Of a stretch of DNA of 32,435 nucleotides, positions 15,940 to 25,140 are shown in pieces. Numbering within the stretch: the stretch's first letter is position 1; the number at the start of each line of letters is the position of its first letter. A program made the translations under genes and the position numbers. The stretch covers positions 1-32,435 of the forward strand of contig CANGFE010000026.1 in NCBI GenBank assembly GCA_947453155.1, in the 5' to 3' direction. The notes under the pieces are model-generated. The model worked only from the letters and a program-made list of their open reading frames with translations. It was not told the origin of the DNA and did no database searches. This stretch comes from Beijerinckiaceae bacterium (GTDB lineage: Bacteria > Pseudomonadota > Alphaproteobacteria > Rhizobiales > Beijerinckiaceae).

Positions 15940-16740
15940 ATGACCTCATATGACCACGCTCTGCCCTTCTCGCAAAAACCTCGCTTCGTGACGCGCCGCT
16001 TGCGGGTCGCGGATATTTTTCACGCGCTGCGCTGGGGCCTGCAGGATTTCTGGGCCATGCCCTCGCATCTGCTTTTTCTGGGCCTGCTCTATCCGGTGGC
16101 GGGTTTCGTGCTGGCCTTCGTCACCGCCGGACAAAATGCCTTTTGGCTGCTTTATCCATTGCTGTCGGGCTTCGTGCTGATTGGCCCCTTTGCCGCCATC
16201 GGCCTTTATGAGATGAGCCGCCTGCGTGAACGTGGTCAACAGCCTGCGTGGCGGGATGCTTTTAATGTTTTTCGCGCGCCGCATCTGGGCAGTATATTGG
16301 CGCTGGGCGCTTTGCTGGCGGTTTTGTTTCTCGCCTGGCTGACGGTTGCTTATGGCCTCTACAGCTATTTCTTCGGCGAGAGCCCTGCAAAAACCTACGA
16401 GCAATTTTTTCAGCAGATTTTTTACACGCAAGCGGGTGTGCGCCTCATGCTGACGGGCAATATTCTCGGCTTTTTCTTCGCCGTGATTGCGCTGGCGATG
16501 AGTGTCTTTTCATTTCCGCTCATGCTGGACCGGCATGTGGGGATTGATGTCGCTTTGGCGACGAGTTTTCGCGCGGTGCGCGACAATCCGGTTGTGATTG
16601 GTCTTTGGGGGCTGACGATTGCTGTTCTCCTCGCAATCGGCATGGCGCTCGCGCTCATGGGTCTGGCGATTGTCATGCCTGTCTTGGCGCATGCGACATG
16701 GCATTTTTATCGCCGCGCCATTGGCCCGCCTTTGACATGA
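15940..16740 (+). CDS. DUF2189 integral membrane protein
   Basis: A 266-residue inner-membrane protein of the DUF2189 family, whose function is unknown. About six hydrophobic segments are visible, including LLFLGLLYPVAGFVLAFVTA, LLSGFVLIGPFAAIGLYEMS, ILALGALLAVLFLAWLTVA, LTGNILGFFFAVIALAMSVF and the C-terminal IGLWGLTIAVLLAIGMALAL. The GPFAAIGLYEMSR segment and FSFPLMLDRHVGIDVALATS are characteristic. The start has GGGAG nine bases upstream. The gene is alone in its direction, and a terminator begins right after its stop. Confidence 0.85.
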   Translation: MTSYDHALPFSQKPRFVTRRLRVADIFHALRWGLQDFWAMPSHLLFLGLLYPVAGFVLAFVTAGQNAFWLLYPLLSGFVLIGPFAAIGLYEMSRLRERGQQPAWRDAFNVFRAPHLGSILALGALLAVLFLAWLTVAYGLYSYFFGESPAKTYEQFFQQIFYTQAGVRLMLTGNILGFFFAVIALAMSVFSFPLMLDRHVGIDVALATSFRAVRDNPVVIGLWGLTIAVLLAIGMALALMGLAIVMPVLAHATWHFYRRAIGPPLT

Positions 16741-16769
16741 AAAAGGGGCGGATGATCCGCCCCTTTTTT
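16741..16769. terminator. Bidirectional rho-independent terminator
   Basis: AAAAGGGGCGGAT pairs with ATCCGCCCCTTTTTT. The hairpin has an A-run before and a T-run after, so it can stop the DUF2189 gene on the plus strand and the convergent chemotaxis gene, which ends at 16774, on the minus strand. Confidence 0.92.
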
Positions 16770-16773
16770 GATT

Positions 16774-18651
16774 TCAGCGACCGAAGGCAGCTGCAATGCG
16801 CTGGGTAAAGCTGCGCACGGGCGGATTATTGGGCGTTGCATCGGCCTTGGCCAGACCGATAGAGCCGCGCATACCCTCCAGCGTGAATTTGCCAACCAGC
16901 ATTTCCAGATCATGCGCCTTGTCGGTGAGCGCATGGCTGGCGCTGGTTGTCTCATCCACCATGGCCGCATTTTGCTGTGTGTTCTGATCCATCTGGCCTA
17001 CAGCCACATTCACTTCGCGCAGGCTAACCGATTGATCGTGCGCGGAGGTGGCAATGGCTTCAACGAGTTCGGTCACACGCACCACATGATGGCCAATGGA
17101 GGTGAAGGCTTCGCCCGTGTGCCGCACAAGGCCGACACCCGATTCGATCTGTGCTGACGAAGTCGAGATGAGGCCCTTGATCGCCTTCGCCGCTTCGGTT
17201 GAGCGTTGAGCCAGGCCGCGGACTTCTTGCGCGACAATGGCAAAGCCGCGTCCTGCTTCACCTGCACGCGCTGCTTCCACGCCTGCATTGAGTGCGAGCA
17301 GATTGGTTTGGAAGGCAATCTCGTCAATCATCGTGATGATCTCGCCAATCTGGCGCGATGATTGCTCGATTGTGTCCATGGCCTTGATGGCATCACGCAC
17401 GATGGAATCTGATCCATCGGCTTCCGTCTTGGCGGCTGTGACGGCGCTGCGTGCCTTCTCGGACATTTCCGACGTGCGGCGCACCGCATCGACGATGCCA
17501 TTGAGGGCGGCGGATGTTTCTTCCAGCGCGGCTGCCTGTTGTTCAGTGCGGCGTGCCAAATCATCAGCGGCGGTTGTGATATCGCGCGCGCCGCTGTGAA
17601 CAGCTTCGGTTGCTTGCGAGATCGACTTCAGCGTGGTCGAGAGAGAAGCAATGGCGGCGTTAAAGTCATTGCGCAGTTTTTCATATTCGGCGGCCAGCGG
17701 TTCATCGAGACGGAAAGCCAGATCGCCGCGTGCAATATGTTCCAGCCCCATGGCGAGCGCCTCGACCACGCGCTGGCGCTTGAGATCGGCTTCGCGCTCC
17801 AAAGCCTCGCGCTGTTGGCGCATGGCTTCGGCTTCGCTGCGAGTCTGTTCTTCACGTTCGCGCGCTTGCTGGCGTTCAATGGCCGAGACACGGAACACAG
17901 CCACAGCGTGAGCCATTTCGCCAATTTCATCGTGACGACCAACGAAGGGGACTTCTTCTTCATAAGTGCCCTTGGAAAGGCGCGTCATATAATCAGCAAT
18001 GGCGAGCAAGGGCTGCACCACTTTCTTGCGGATCATGTAAACGCCGAAGCAGACGCAGACGAGAACCAAGCCTGCTGTCGCCAGCATGATCGTCTGCCAG
18101 ACATTGCCAGCTTCTTGGGCTTCGGATTCTGCATTGGCCAAGAATTTATTCGCATCGACAACGAGCACATCCACCGCCCGGCGATGCTCAGTGTAGAGAG
18201 CCGTCAGCTCGTCGCCCAACTTGCGAATGGCTTTCGTATCGCCGTGCGCAACGGCCGGCAGATATTTGTCTTCGAGAAGGCTCCAGAATTTCTCTGCCGC
18301 TGCGGAAGAGGCGGCGAGTTCTGACTTCAGATAGAAAGGCAGTTCGCTTTTGGCCCAAAAGGCGCGGCGCTCGTCGAAATCTTTTTTCAGCGGCGCGAAG
18401 CGGGCTTTCGATTCTTCCAGTGGAATTTTTTCATCGGCCATGATCGTCGCATTGAGATAGGCTTCGATCACATAAAGAGGTGGCGGTAAAACATCGGCCA
18501 CCAGACCCTTACCTGCGATCATATTACTGTAGGCCGCGCCGCCCACACGCAATTGCTGCAAGGAATAAGTGGCGGCCGTCGCGATAATCAGGCAGCCGAC
18601 CACAACGGCCATGCCGAAAGAATTAAGCGCGCGCGCAATGGTCAGATTCAT
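16774..18651 (-). CDS. Methyl-accepting chemotaxis protein
   Basis: A 625-residue transmembrane chemoreceptor. TM1 is at about residues 9-30 (MAVVVGCLIIATAATYSL). A periplasmic helical sensor region of about 150 residues follows, and TM2 is at about 183-206 (LATAGLVLVCVCFGVYMI). Next come a HAMP domain containing GRHDEIGEMAHAVAVFR, a coiled coil, and a signalling domain whose hairpin tip reads DEIAFQTNLLALNAGVEAAR (about 436-460) and binds CheW/CheA. The C-terminus lacks a CheR-tethering pentapeptide; it ends in AAAFGR. The ATG at 18651 has AGGAG seven bases upstream; a start at 18684 would add eleven residues and is less likely. No other che genes are present, so it is an orphan receptor; its ligand is unknown. 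Confidence 0.95.
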   Translation of the reverse strand: MNLTIARALNSFGMAVVVGCLIIATAATYSLQQLRVGGAAYSNMIAGKGLVADVLPPPLYVIEAYLNATIMADEKIPLEESKARFAPLKKDFDERRAFWAKSELPFYLKSELAASSAAAEKFWSLLEDKYLPAVAHGDTKAIRKLGDELTALYTEHRRAVDVLVVDANKFLANAESEAQEAGNVWQTIMLATAGLVLVCVCFGVYMIRKKVVQPLLAIADYMTRLSKGTYEEEVPFVGRHDEIGEMAHAVAVFRVSAIERQQAREREEQTRSEAEAMRQQREALEREADLKRQRVVEALAMGLEHIARGDLAFRLDEPLAAEYEKLRNDFNAAIASLSTTLKSISQATEAVHSGARDITTAADDLARRTEQQAAALEETSAALNGIVDAVRRTSEMSEKARSAVTAAKTEADGSDSIVRDAIKAMDTIEQSSRQIGEIITMIDEIAFQTNLLALNAGVEAARAGEAGRGFAIVAQEVRGLAQRSTEAAKAIKGLISTSSAQIESGVGLVRHTGEAFTSIGHHVVRVTELVEAIATSAHDQSVSLREVNVAVGQMDQNTQQNAAMVDETTSASHALTDKAHDLEMLVGKFTLEGMRGSIGLAKADATPNNPPVRSFTQRIAAAFGR

Positions 18652-18837
18652 GACAACTCCTGTCGCCGCAAAGGCAAAAGACATTTTTAAAAACAGGAGA
18701 AGACTACAACTCAGAAGTTACTTTTCTTCTGACGAGTGTACTTACGATTGTCTTTTTCCGAAAAGCGTCGCTGGCTAAGTCTTTGAAAAATCAATCTGCC
18801 GAAAATGAGCATGCAAAATGCCGCTGCGGCACAGGCA

Positions 18838-18876
18838 TAAAAAGAAAGCCCCCGTTGGTGAGACGGGGGCTTTCCT
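18838..18876 (-). terminator. Rho-independent terminator of the haem/propeller gene
   Basis: On the minus strand GAAAGCCCCCGTC pairs with AACGGGGGCTTTC and is followed by TTTTTATG. It starts about 17 bases after the stop codon at 18893. Confidence 0.88.
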
Positions 18877-18892
18877 ATTCATGTTTTGCGAA

Positions 18893-21046
18893 TCAATGCG
18901 CGAGCGGATTGGGTCGCAATTGGAAGTGGGCAGCGAGCGGGCGTGAACCCTTGCCGCCTTCGATCAACCACGGTGTGCGATCGCCATTGGCGGCCCAAAT
19001 ACCGCGGCCTTTCCAGCCAGCTTTCGGATCGTCAATGCGGCCATCGAGGCCCTTTGCGTAGAAGCCCATTGGATAGGGCACGCGCAACACAACCATCTTG
19101 CCATCTTTCTTCATGGCAATCAGGCCGTCATTGAGATTGCCGGTCGAGACGGGAACATTGTCGCCGAGACCGAAAGTGTTGTGCTGGTCGACCCAAGTGT
19201 AATAGCTCGACTCGGCGCTGTTATCGCCAACACCTTCAAAGCCAGGGCCGGGATATTTGTAGAAGCTCCAGCCTTCGGGGCAATGATTGCCGGTGGCGTT
19301 CGGGCCATTGAGCGGGCCTTTGCACTTGCGACGATCAAACGAGCCGAGGTGACCAGAGGCCAGCGACGTCCAGACAACGCCATTCTTGTCGATGTCGCCA
19401 CCACGCGGGCCAAAGCCCGGTGCGGGGACATTGTAGATTTCAGCCATGGCTGTTTCTGACGGGTTGGCGCCCGGCACAACGCGCACGACAGCGCCCGGAT
19501 TGGAGCGCAGCGTGCCCCAGACCGAACCATCCGTATGCGGCATGACCGCATAGAAGCTGGCGATGATGCGCTTGTCTTTGGTCGGATCAACCGGCTGGTT
19601 AGGCTCGACCCATGCGTCACGCTTGCCATTGCCGTTGGTGTCGAGGATCAGCGGAGTCCAGCCTTGAGCTTTCTTCACGTCACCTGTCTGCAACAGCACG
19701 CGGGTGTTGAGCCAGCCAAGCACTTGGCCACCGCCCGAACCCCAGACCGTATTGTCCTTGTCATAGCCAAAGTTCAGATGATGCGTCTGGAAGCATGTCT
19801 GATAGGGCGTGTAGGTCTTGGTCTTCGGGTCATACATCGCGATGCGACGTGCTGAACTGTCGAGCGGGAAGACTTTTGCGGAAGGATGATCCGAGCCCTT
19901 CTTACAGAAGTCTGGATTGCCCGGCTTGAAGCCCGTGGCTGCAAACCATGCACGGCCATCCTGGTCCATCATGCCATTATGATTATTGGCATGTGTGTCC
20001 CAGATTTTTTCATTGCCCCAATAGGCCGACGGCTGCAGCGCTTCTTTCGCTGCGGCGTGTCCCGGCCCCAAGGCTTCCGGCGTGCCTTCCTCATAGGTCA
20101 TTTTGATTGTGGTGAAGTCATTCTTCTTCACATCCATGACCGGAATAAGATCAGAGGAATATTCCGGCGAACCATAGAGCGGGCCGTAACCATTGACGGT
20201 CGGCTTGCGACGATCGGTCGAGATCAGATCGTGCAGATATTTCTTGTCCGAATACCAATCGCGCAAGGTCACAACAATGTTGCGCTCGTCGCCCTGCGGG
20301 CGCTGCGGCTTGGCCTTGGGCAATTCGCCCTTGGCGACACGGTCTGTCCAATCGCCAAGATATTTATAGCCTGCGCCGCCCAATTCACCGGCGAGAATAT
20401 TGGTCATGCTCTCGCCAGCCTGACCGGCCTGCGTGCGGCGTGCCCAAGCGTCAGCGCCTGAATCAAACTTGCCGAGAGCTTCCGGCACGGTGCGGGTGGA
20501 GAGCTGGCCAAGCTGGTGGCAACCCACGCAGCCGTTGTTCTTCATCAGATTGAGCCAGTCGGTCTGCTTCATCTTTTCCGGGATTTCGCTCTTGCCACCG
20601 AACTGGTCGGCGCCCGGAATCTTCATCATCGAATACCAATAGATCGCCGGATAATAATGCGCGGCGGATTTTTCATCCGGCGCAATTTTCGCGGTGATCG
20701 AAATCAGCTTGCCTGGCTCGACCTTCTGCTTGTCGGAATCGATCAAGCCATAGCCGCGCGCCCAGACATCATAAGTGCCCTTCGGCAGATCGGGCACAAC
20801 GAAGCGGCCCTGATCATCGGTCACAACAATCTTGATGTAGCGCACGGGTTGATCGCGTGTTTCCGCAACCACCCAGACGCCGGCCTCGGGGCCATTGGGG
20901 CCGGTGACGGTCCCGCCAATGTCGTCTTTGTCGATTTTGATGGATGGTTTGGCCGGAGCCTTGGCCTGCTGGGCATAGGCCGGCAGGCTGGTCATCAAAC
21001 CAAAGGTGAGAAAGGCCGCGGCAAGGGCCTTGGTGCTAGGGCGCAT
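18893..21046 (-). CDS. Periplasmic c-type haem protein with carboxypeptidase-regulatory-like and beta-propeller domains
   Basis: A 717-residue secreted protein with a signal peptide ending near SLPAYAQQ. Domain order read by eye: a carboxypeptidase-regulatory-like beta-sandwich (about 35-120, with GGTVTGPNGPEAGVWVVAET and PDLPKGTYDVWARGYG); a covalent haem site NGCVGCHQLG (Cys173, Cys176, His177); then a long C-terminal region with recurring D-x-x-G-x-x-W units (DQDGRAWFAATG, DKDNTVWGSGGG, HTDGSVWGTLRS, DKNGVVWTSLAS), which suggests a Vgb/NHL-like propeller. DTNGNGKRD looks like a calcium loop. Similar proteins are annotated only by domain; the substrate and partner are unknown. GGGAGG at 21056-21061 favours the ATG at 21046 over that at 21055. 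It is divergent from the hybrid kinase at 21369. Confidence 0.85.
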   Translation of the reverse strand: MRPSTKALAAAFLTFGLMTSLPAYAQQAKAPAKPSIKIDKDDIGGTVTGPNGPEAGVWVVAETRDQPVRYIKIVVTDDQGRFVVPDLPKGTYDVWARGYGLIDSDKQKVEPGKLISITAKIAPDEKSAAHYYPAIYWYSMMKIPGADQFGGKSEIPEKMKQTDWLNLMKNNGCVGCHQLGQLSTRTVPEALGKFDSGADAWARRTQAGQAGESMTNILAGELGGAGYKYLGDWTDRVAKGELPKAKPQRPQGDERNIVVTLRDWYSDKKYLHDLISTDRRKPTVNGYGPLYGSPEYSSDLIPVMDVKKNDFTTIKMTYEEGTPEALGPGHAAAKEALQPSAYWGNEKIWDTHANNHNGMMDQDGRAWFAATGFKPGNPDFCKKGSDHPSAKVFPLDSSARRIAMYDPKTKTYTPYQTCFQTHHLNFGYDKDNTVWGSGGGQVLGWLNTRVLLQTGDVKKAQGWTPLILDTNGNGKRDAWVEPNQPVDPTKDKRIIASFYAVMPHTDGSVWGTLRSNPGAVVRVVPGANPSETAMAEIYNVPAPGFGPRGGDIDKNGVVWTSLASGHLGSFDRRKCKGPLNGPNATGNHCPEGWSFYKYPGPGFEGVGDNSAESSYYTWVDQHNTFGLGDNVPVSTGNLNDGLIAMKKDGKMVVLRVPYPMGFYAKGLDGRIDDPKAGWKGRGIWAANGDRTPWLIEGGKGSRPLAAHFQLRPNPLAH

Positions 21047-21368
21047 TTTTTTCATCCTCCCGCTCTGGCCCTCTTGGTGGGGCCAAAGTTCATTTGGCAG
21101 ATTAAGCCAAGATTCGATGGACCTGCAATGGGAGGCTAAAGGCGGCCTTGGGCGCCGATGCGGGGAGCGAGTGGCTGCCTTTGATGTTGCGCATACCCCC
21201 CATTTTCGGGTTATTTTTCCGAGAAAATCCTTATTTTCGATAGTATTAGCTGTAGCTTAGCCATAAGTCGCATCTTGCCCAGACCAAGCTACAAATGTTA
21301 AGCTTTCCGTGACTTATCGCTGGCCTTAAGACACAAAGCCAAGACCCAGCCACCGGAGCGCGACAGAT
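21047..21368. other. Divergent intergenic region between the haem protein and hybrid kinase
   Basis: About 320 bases without a gene. It holds GCCAAA-gttca-TTTGGC (21082-21098) just upstream of the minus-strand start. An A/T-rich imperfect palindrome lies at about 21202-21230 (ATTTTCGGG and CCGAGAAAAT). A separated inverted pair, GTAGCTT (21252-21258) and AAGCTAC (21286-21292), is closer to the kinase. Promoters for both genes should lie here, but I could not pick convincing -35/-10 pairs. Confidence 0.4.
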
Positions 21369-24300
21369 TTGAACCGACAGATCGATCAGATGGACGGCCG
21401 CGCCGGTGCTTTTTCGCTCCGGCGGTTCCTGGCTGCCGCCACGCAGACGACGACCCTGCTGGGCTTGGCGGCGCTGATCGTCGGCAATGTGTCGGTGGCG
21501 ATTTATCTCGATCGACAAGAGCGCAAGGAAATTGAAACCGCGCATCACAATGCCAGCAATCTGGCGACGGCCTTCGAGCAGCATACGGTGCGCGCAATCC
21601 GCAATGTCGATCAGGCTTTGCTGGTAGCGCGTGGCGAATATGAGCGCGATCCGCAACTATTCGATATCGAAAAGCTGATGGCGCGCGATTATTTCCCGAA
21701 TGATCTGGCCATTCAGGTTGCGGTGATCGGCGCGGACGGATGGATGCGCGCCTCCAATCTGCAAACACGCACGTCGATTGATTTGCGTGACCGCGAACAT
21801 TTCCGCTTTCATATCGACAATCCGAAAGACGAGCTGTTCATTTCCAAGCCTGTGCTGGGGCGCGTCAGCAATGTGTGGACGATTCAGTTCACGCGGAAAT
21901 TGCGTGATGCGAGTGGACGCTTTGGTGGCGTGCTTGTGGCCTCTGTTGATCCGCGTCTTTTGTCGCGCCTGTATGATTCCGTCGATGTTGGAAAATCTGG
22001 GGCCATTACGGTGTGGGGCACAGATGGCGTTGTGCGTGCACGCAGCGGCATGGGCGGCGATGTGCTGGGGCGTCAGCTTTCCAATCAAAGTGTCGCGCGT
22101 GTGGTCGGCGGTGCTTTGAGCGGCAATTATGAGACGGCCAGCGTCGTGGATGGTGTGGCCCGCATCATCAGCTTCCGCAAAATCACCGAATATCCACTCG
22201 TTGTGACGGTTGCTTTAGGCCGCGAAGAAATTCTGGCTGATTTTACACAATCCAAATTTGTCCTGGCGCGTTTGATGATCCTGATGGATGCTGCGCTTTT
22301 GATCATTATGGGTCTCGGCACGGCTGAAAAATACCGCCTCAATACATTGCGTGAGCGGCTGGATGATAAAGCGCAAATGCTGACATCAACGCTGGCCAAT
22401 ATGCAGGAAGGGATTTTGATGGCCGATGCACAGGGGCGCGTTCTGACCATCAATGATCAAGCTCTTGATCTTTTGGGGCTTGTGCGAGCGCAGCTGACTG
22501 TGCCGACGCTTTATGCCAATTTGCCGCTTTTGAAATTTGAAGAAAAACTCGGTGGCGCCCTGCAGTCGCGACTGGAGATTGAATATCAGCCAGAACAGGT
22601 TTTGGAAGTGCGCACCTCGCCTTTGGCGGATGGTGGTTTTGTCAAAACCTTGAGCGATATTACGGACCGTCGTCGCAATCAGGACATGCTGCTCGAAGCG
22701 CGTGACCGCGCTGAAACAGCAAGCCGCGCGCGCACCGCTTTTCTGGCGACGATGAGCCATGAAATTCGAACACCCGTTGCAGGCATTGTCAGCATGGCTG
22801 ATTTGATTGGCGCGACGCCGCTTGATCATATGCAGCGTCGCTATGTCGAGATTACGCGTGAATCTGCCGAGCATTTGCTGACTTTGTTGAGTGACGTGCT
22901 GGATGTCACCAAGCTAGATGCCGATCAAGTCAGTCTTGAGACCATTCGCTTTGATCTCTTCCGGGAATTGCGCTGCGCGCTGGATATTCTGGGCACCAAA
23001 GCGATTGAAAAAGATCTGGTCGTGGGCTGTGCCATCGCGCCCGATGTGCCGCGCGAGATCACGGGAGACCCGAGCCGTCTGCGCCAAGTCTTACTCAATC
23101 TGCTTGGCAATGCGATCAAATTCACCGAGCGCGGCCACGTCCTGCTCAGCGTGAAACGCTTGCACGATGGGGATAGCGATCGGCTGCTCATCAGCATTGA
23201 AGACACCGGCATTGGTGTTGCCAAGGAAAATCTGCGCGATCTGTTCCGCGACTTTTCGCAGATTGATTCTTCCATTTCGCGCCGTTTTGGTGGCACAGGC
23301 CTTGGCCTTGCGATTAGCCGCAAATTGATCATTCGCATGGGCGGTTCGATTGGTGTGCGCAGTGAATTGGGGCAGGGCAGTACGTTCTTCTTTGAGGTGC
23401 CGTTGAAAGGTTTCACGGAGCCAGAGCCGCACGCGCGTGAGCAGGCAGCAATTGCCGTCCTCAGTCCAGATTCATTCGAACGCACTCTGATCGAGCGTCA
23501 AGTCTCACTGGCCTATTCGGATGTTGCTGCATTTACGTCCTACGAAGAGGCGCAAGCCTGGTTGAAGGCAGCTGATGCGCAACGCCGCATTCTTCTGACT
23601 GAATTGTCGCTGGTACCAAGTCAAGTGGAGACATTTGCCGGTGGCGACTTCGATGTCTATTTGCTCTGCACGCGGCAAGATTTCCTCGCCTATGAACATG
23701 CCAGCGAATTATCTTGTGCGGGTCTCGTGCAAAAGCCGATTTTCCTGGATGATCTGCGTGAGACTTTGAGCCGTCCAAGCCAAACAGCGGCGCCCCTGGC
23801 GGCGGTGGAATCCGTGTTGCCGCTGGCGCATAAGTTGAACGGTCTGCGTGTGCTTTTGGCCGAAGATAATGCCACCAATCAATTTGCTCTGCGCCGCATG
23901 CTGGAAAATATGGGCGCGCAGGTGACGGCGGCGAAAGATGGCTGCGAAGCTTTGGAACAAACGCGCCTGCATATTTTCGATGTCATCCTGATGGATGTGA
24001 TGATGCCGGAACTGGACGGATTGGCGGCGGCGCGCGCCATTCGCGCGATGGATGGTCCGCACCAAAATATCCCCATCATCGCCCTGACTGCCAGTGCTTT
24101 TTCTGAAGATCGCGAAGCGGCTTTTGCTGCGGGCATGAATGCTTTTGCCACCAAGCCCATCACCGCACGTGGTCTTTTAAATTCGATCAATGATTGTTTG
24201 AAACACACGTCTGCTGCGCCAGTCCAGGAGCCGCCCGTCTCCTCTTCCGTGCATGATGTGCCAGCCCTTGATCGCAAATTTCTCGATCAAATGGCCGAGG

Positions 24301-24584
24301 ATCTTGGGCCTCCCTATCTTGCGCAGGCTTTGCAGGTGTTTTTGAAAGATTTGCAGCAGCGTGCAGAGGCTCTGCGCCAGGAAGGCGAGGATGCTGATCG
24401 CTTGCGCAAAGCAGCCCATGCGATCAAGGGCAGTGCGGCGAGCTTTGGTTTCAAGCGACTGGCGCATATGGCTGAGGATCTGGAAGTCGCCGCGCGTCTG
24501 GGCGAAGTGGCGCGTTTTTCTGAATTGAAAGACACGTTGCTGCGCGAGGCGGCTGATGCCCCCGAATATGTGAGCCTCGTCTAG
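21369..24584 (+). CDS. Hybrid sensor histidine kinase (Cache-PAS-HisKA-HATPase-pseudoREC-REC-HPt)
   Basis: A 1071-residue inner-membrane phosphorelay kinase. TM1 is at about 24-46 (TLLGLAALIVGNVSVAIYL). A periplasmic Cache sensor spans about 50-290 (DLRDREHFRFHIDNP, GVLVASVDPRLLSRLYDSV). TM2 is at about 296-317. A PAS domain (ANMQEGILMADAQGRVLTIN) precedes HisKA with His464 in ATMSHEIRTPVAG. The ATPase domain has LLNLLGNAIKF and DTGIGV and RRFGGTGLGLAIS boxes. A degenerate receiver-like segment (about 690-800) has Glu745 where the phospho-Asp would be. A true receiver has Asp876 (VILMDVMMPELDG), and a C-terminal HPt has His1017 (AAHAIKGSAASFG). This ArcB/BarA-like relay should hand phosphate to a separate regulator. 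It starts with TTG; GGAG lies about eleven bases upstream, while the ATG at 21390 has none. Confidence 0.93.
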   Translation: MNRQIDQMDGRAGAFSLRRFLAAATQTTTLLGLAALIVGNVSVAIYLDRQERKEIETAHHNASNLATAFEQHTVRAIRNVDQALLVARGEYERDPQLFDIEKLMARDYFPNDLAIQVAVIGADGWMRASNLQTRTSIDLRDREHFRFHIDNPKDELFISKPVLGRVSNVWTIQFTRKLRDASGRFGGVLVASVDPRLLSRLYDSVDVGKSGAITVWGTDGVVRARSGMGGDVLGRQLSNQSVARVVGGALSGNYETASVVDGVARIISFRKITEYPLVVTVALGREEILADFTQSKFVLARLMILMDAALLIIMGLGTAEKYRLNTLRERLDDKAQMLTSTLANMQEGILMADAQGRVLTINDQALDLLGLVRAQLTVPTLYANLPLLKFEEKLGGALQSRLEIEYQPEQVLEVRTSPLADGGFVKTLSDITDRRRNQDMLLEARDRAETASRARTAFLATMSHEIRTPVAGIVSMADLIGATPLDHMQRRYVEITRESAEHLLTLLSDVLDVTKLDADQVSLETIRFDLFRELRCALDILGTKAIEKDLVVGCAIAPDVPREITGDPSRLRQVLLNLLGNAIKFTERGHVLLSVKRLHDGDSDRLLISIEDTGIGVAKENLRDLFRDFSQIDSSISRRFGGTGLGLAISRKLIIRMGGSIGVRSELGQGSTFFFEVPLKGFTEPEPHAREQAAIAVLSPDSFERTLIERQVSLAYSDVAAFTSYEEAQAWLKAADAQRRILLTELSLVPSQVETFAGGDFDVYLLCTRQDFLAYEHASELSCAGLVQKPIFLDDLRETLSRPSQTAAPLAAVESVLPLAHKLNGLRVLLAEDNATNQFALRRMLENMGAQVTAAKDGCEALEQTRLHIFDVILMDVMMPELDGLAAARAIRAMDGPHQNIPIIALTASAFSEDREAAFAAGMNAFATKPITARGLLNSINDCLKHTSAAPVQEPPVSSSVHDVPALDRKFLDQMAEDLGPPYLAQALQVFLKDLQQRAEALRQEGEDADRLRKAAHAIKGSAASFGFKRLAHMAEDLEVAARLGEVARFSELKDTLLREAADAPEYVSLV

Positions 24585-24622
24585 CGCGGGGCTGCACTTG
24601 CCGCTTTTATTCTTTGCGCTAG
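24581..24622. other. Inverted repeat after the hybrid kinase
   Basis: CTAGCGC (24581-24587, overlapping the TAG stop) and GCGCTAG (24616-24622) are perfect seven-base inverted repeats 28 bases apart. Inside, GCGG and CCGC can extend the fold, followed by TTTTATTC. It may be a weak terminator or a processing structure. Confidence 0.3.
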
Positions 24623-24669
24623 TCTCCCCTGACAGACGGATGGCCAACACATCCGCAAAGGGGGGGAAT

Positions 24670-25140
24670 ATGTCGAGCCCAGATGTGACACCGCAGAATG
24701 AAACGCGCCTGTTTTTCCCAGCTTTGCAGGGATTTTATGAGCGCGTCATTCCATTGTCTTGGCCGATCCTGCGCATTGGTGTCGGTCTGATTCTCGCCGT
24801 GCATGGCTATGGTAAGATTGGTCGCACCGCGGGCCCCGCACAATTGCTGGAAAAAATGCCAGAGGCGGCGACTGTAGGTGCGCAGCTCACCTTTGTTTTG
24901 ATGGTGACGGAATTTGTCGGCGGCCTGTGCATTGCAGCCGGTCTTGCCACGCGTTTCTTTGCTGCTGCTGCGGCGATCGAAATGGCCGTGCTGACTTTTT
25001 ATATTTACTGGGGCAATGGCTTTGGCTGGCTCTCGCGCGGCTATGAATATGTCTTGCTGTGGGGATTGATGCTCTTCGCCATTGCTTTGCGCGGTGGTGG
25101 GCCTTGGTCGCTCGATCGCGTGATCGGCAAGGAATTGTAA
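24670..25140 (+). CDS. DoxX-family membrane protein
   Basis: A 156-residue inner-membrane protein of the DoxX/DoxD superfamily. Four hydrophobic segments are seen: ILRIGVGLILAVHGYGKI, LTFVLMVTEFVGGLCIAAGL, FFAAAAAIEMAVLTFYIYW and YVLLWGLMLFAIALRGGG. The RIGVGLILAVHGYGKI segment and the C-terminal GGGPWSLDR are typical of the family. Some members relate to quinone or thiol redox; no specific role can be given here. The ATG at 24670 follows a strong AAAGGGGGGG ribosome binding site; an in-frame start at 24598 would run back towards the kinase stop and is rejected. A short stem (ACAGGCA 25150-25156 / TGCCTGT 25170-25176) follows the gene. Confidence 0.87.
   Translation: MSSPDVTPQNETRLFFPALQGFYERVIPLSWPILRIGVGLILAVHGYGKIGRTAGPAQLLEKMPEAATVGAQLTFVLMVTEFVGGLCIAAGLATRFFAAAAAIEMAVLTFYIYWGNGFGWLSRGYEYVLLWGLMLFAIALRGGGPWSLDRVIGKEL

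Noticed and set aside
18711-18731. CAGAAG / CTTCTG inverted repeat upstream of the chemotaxis gene
   Set aside because: Short arms in a pyrimidine-rich stretch; can arise by chance.
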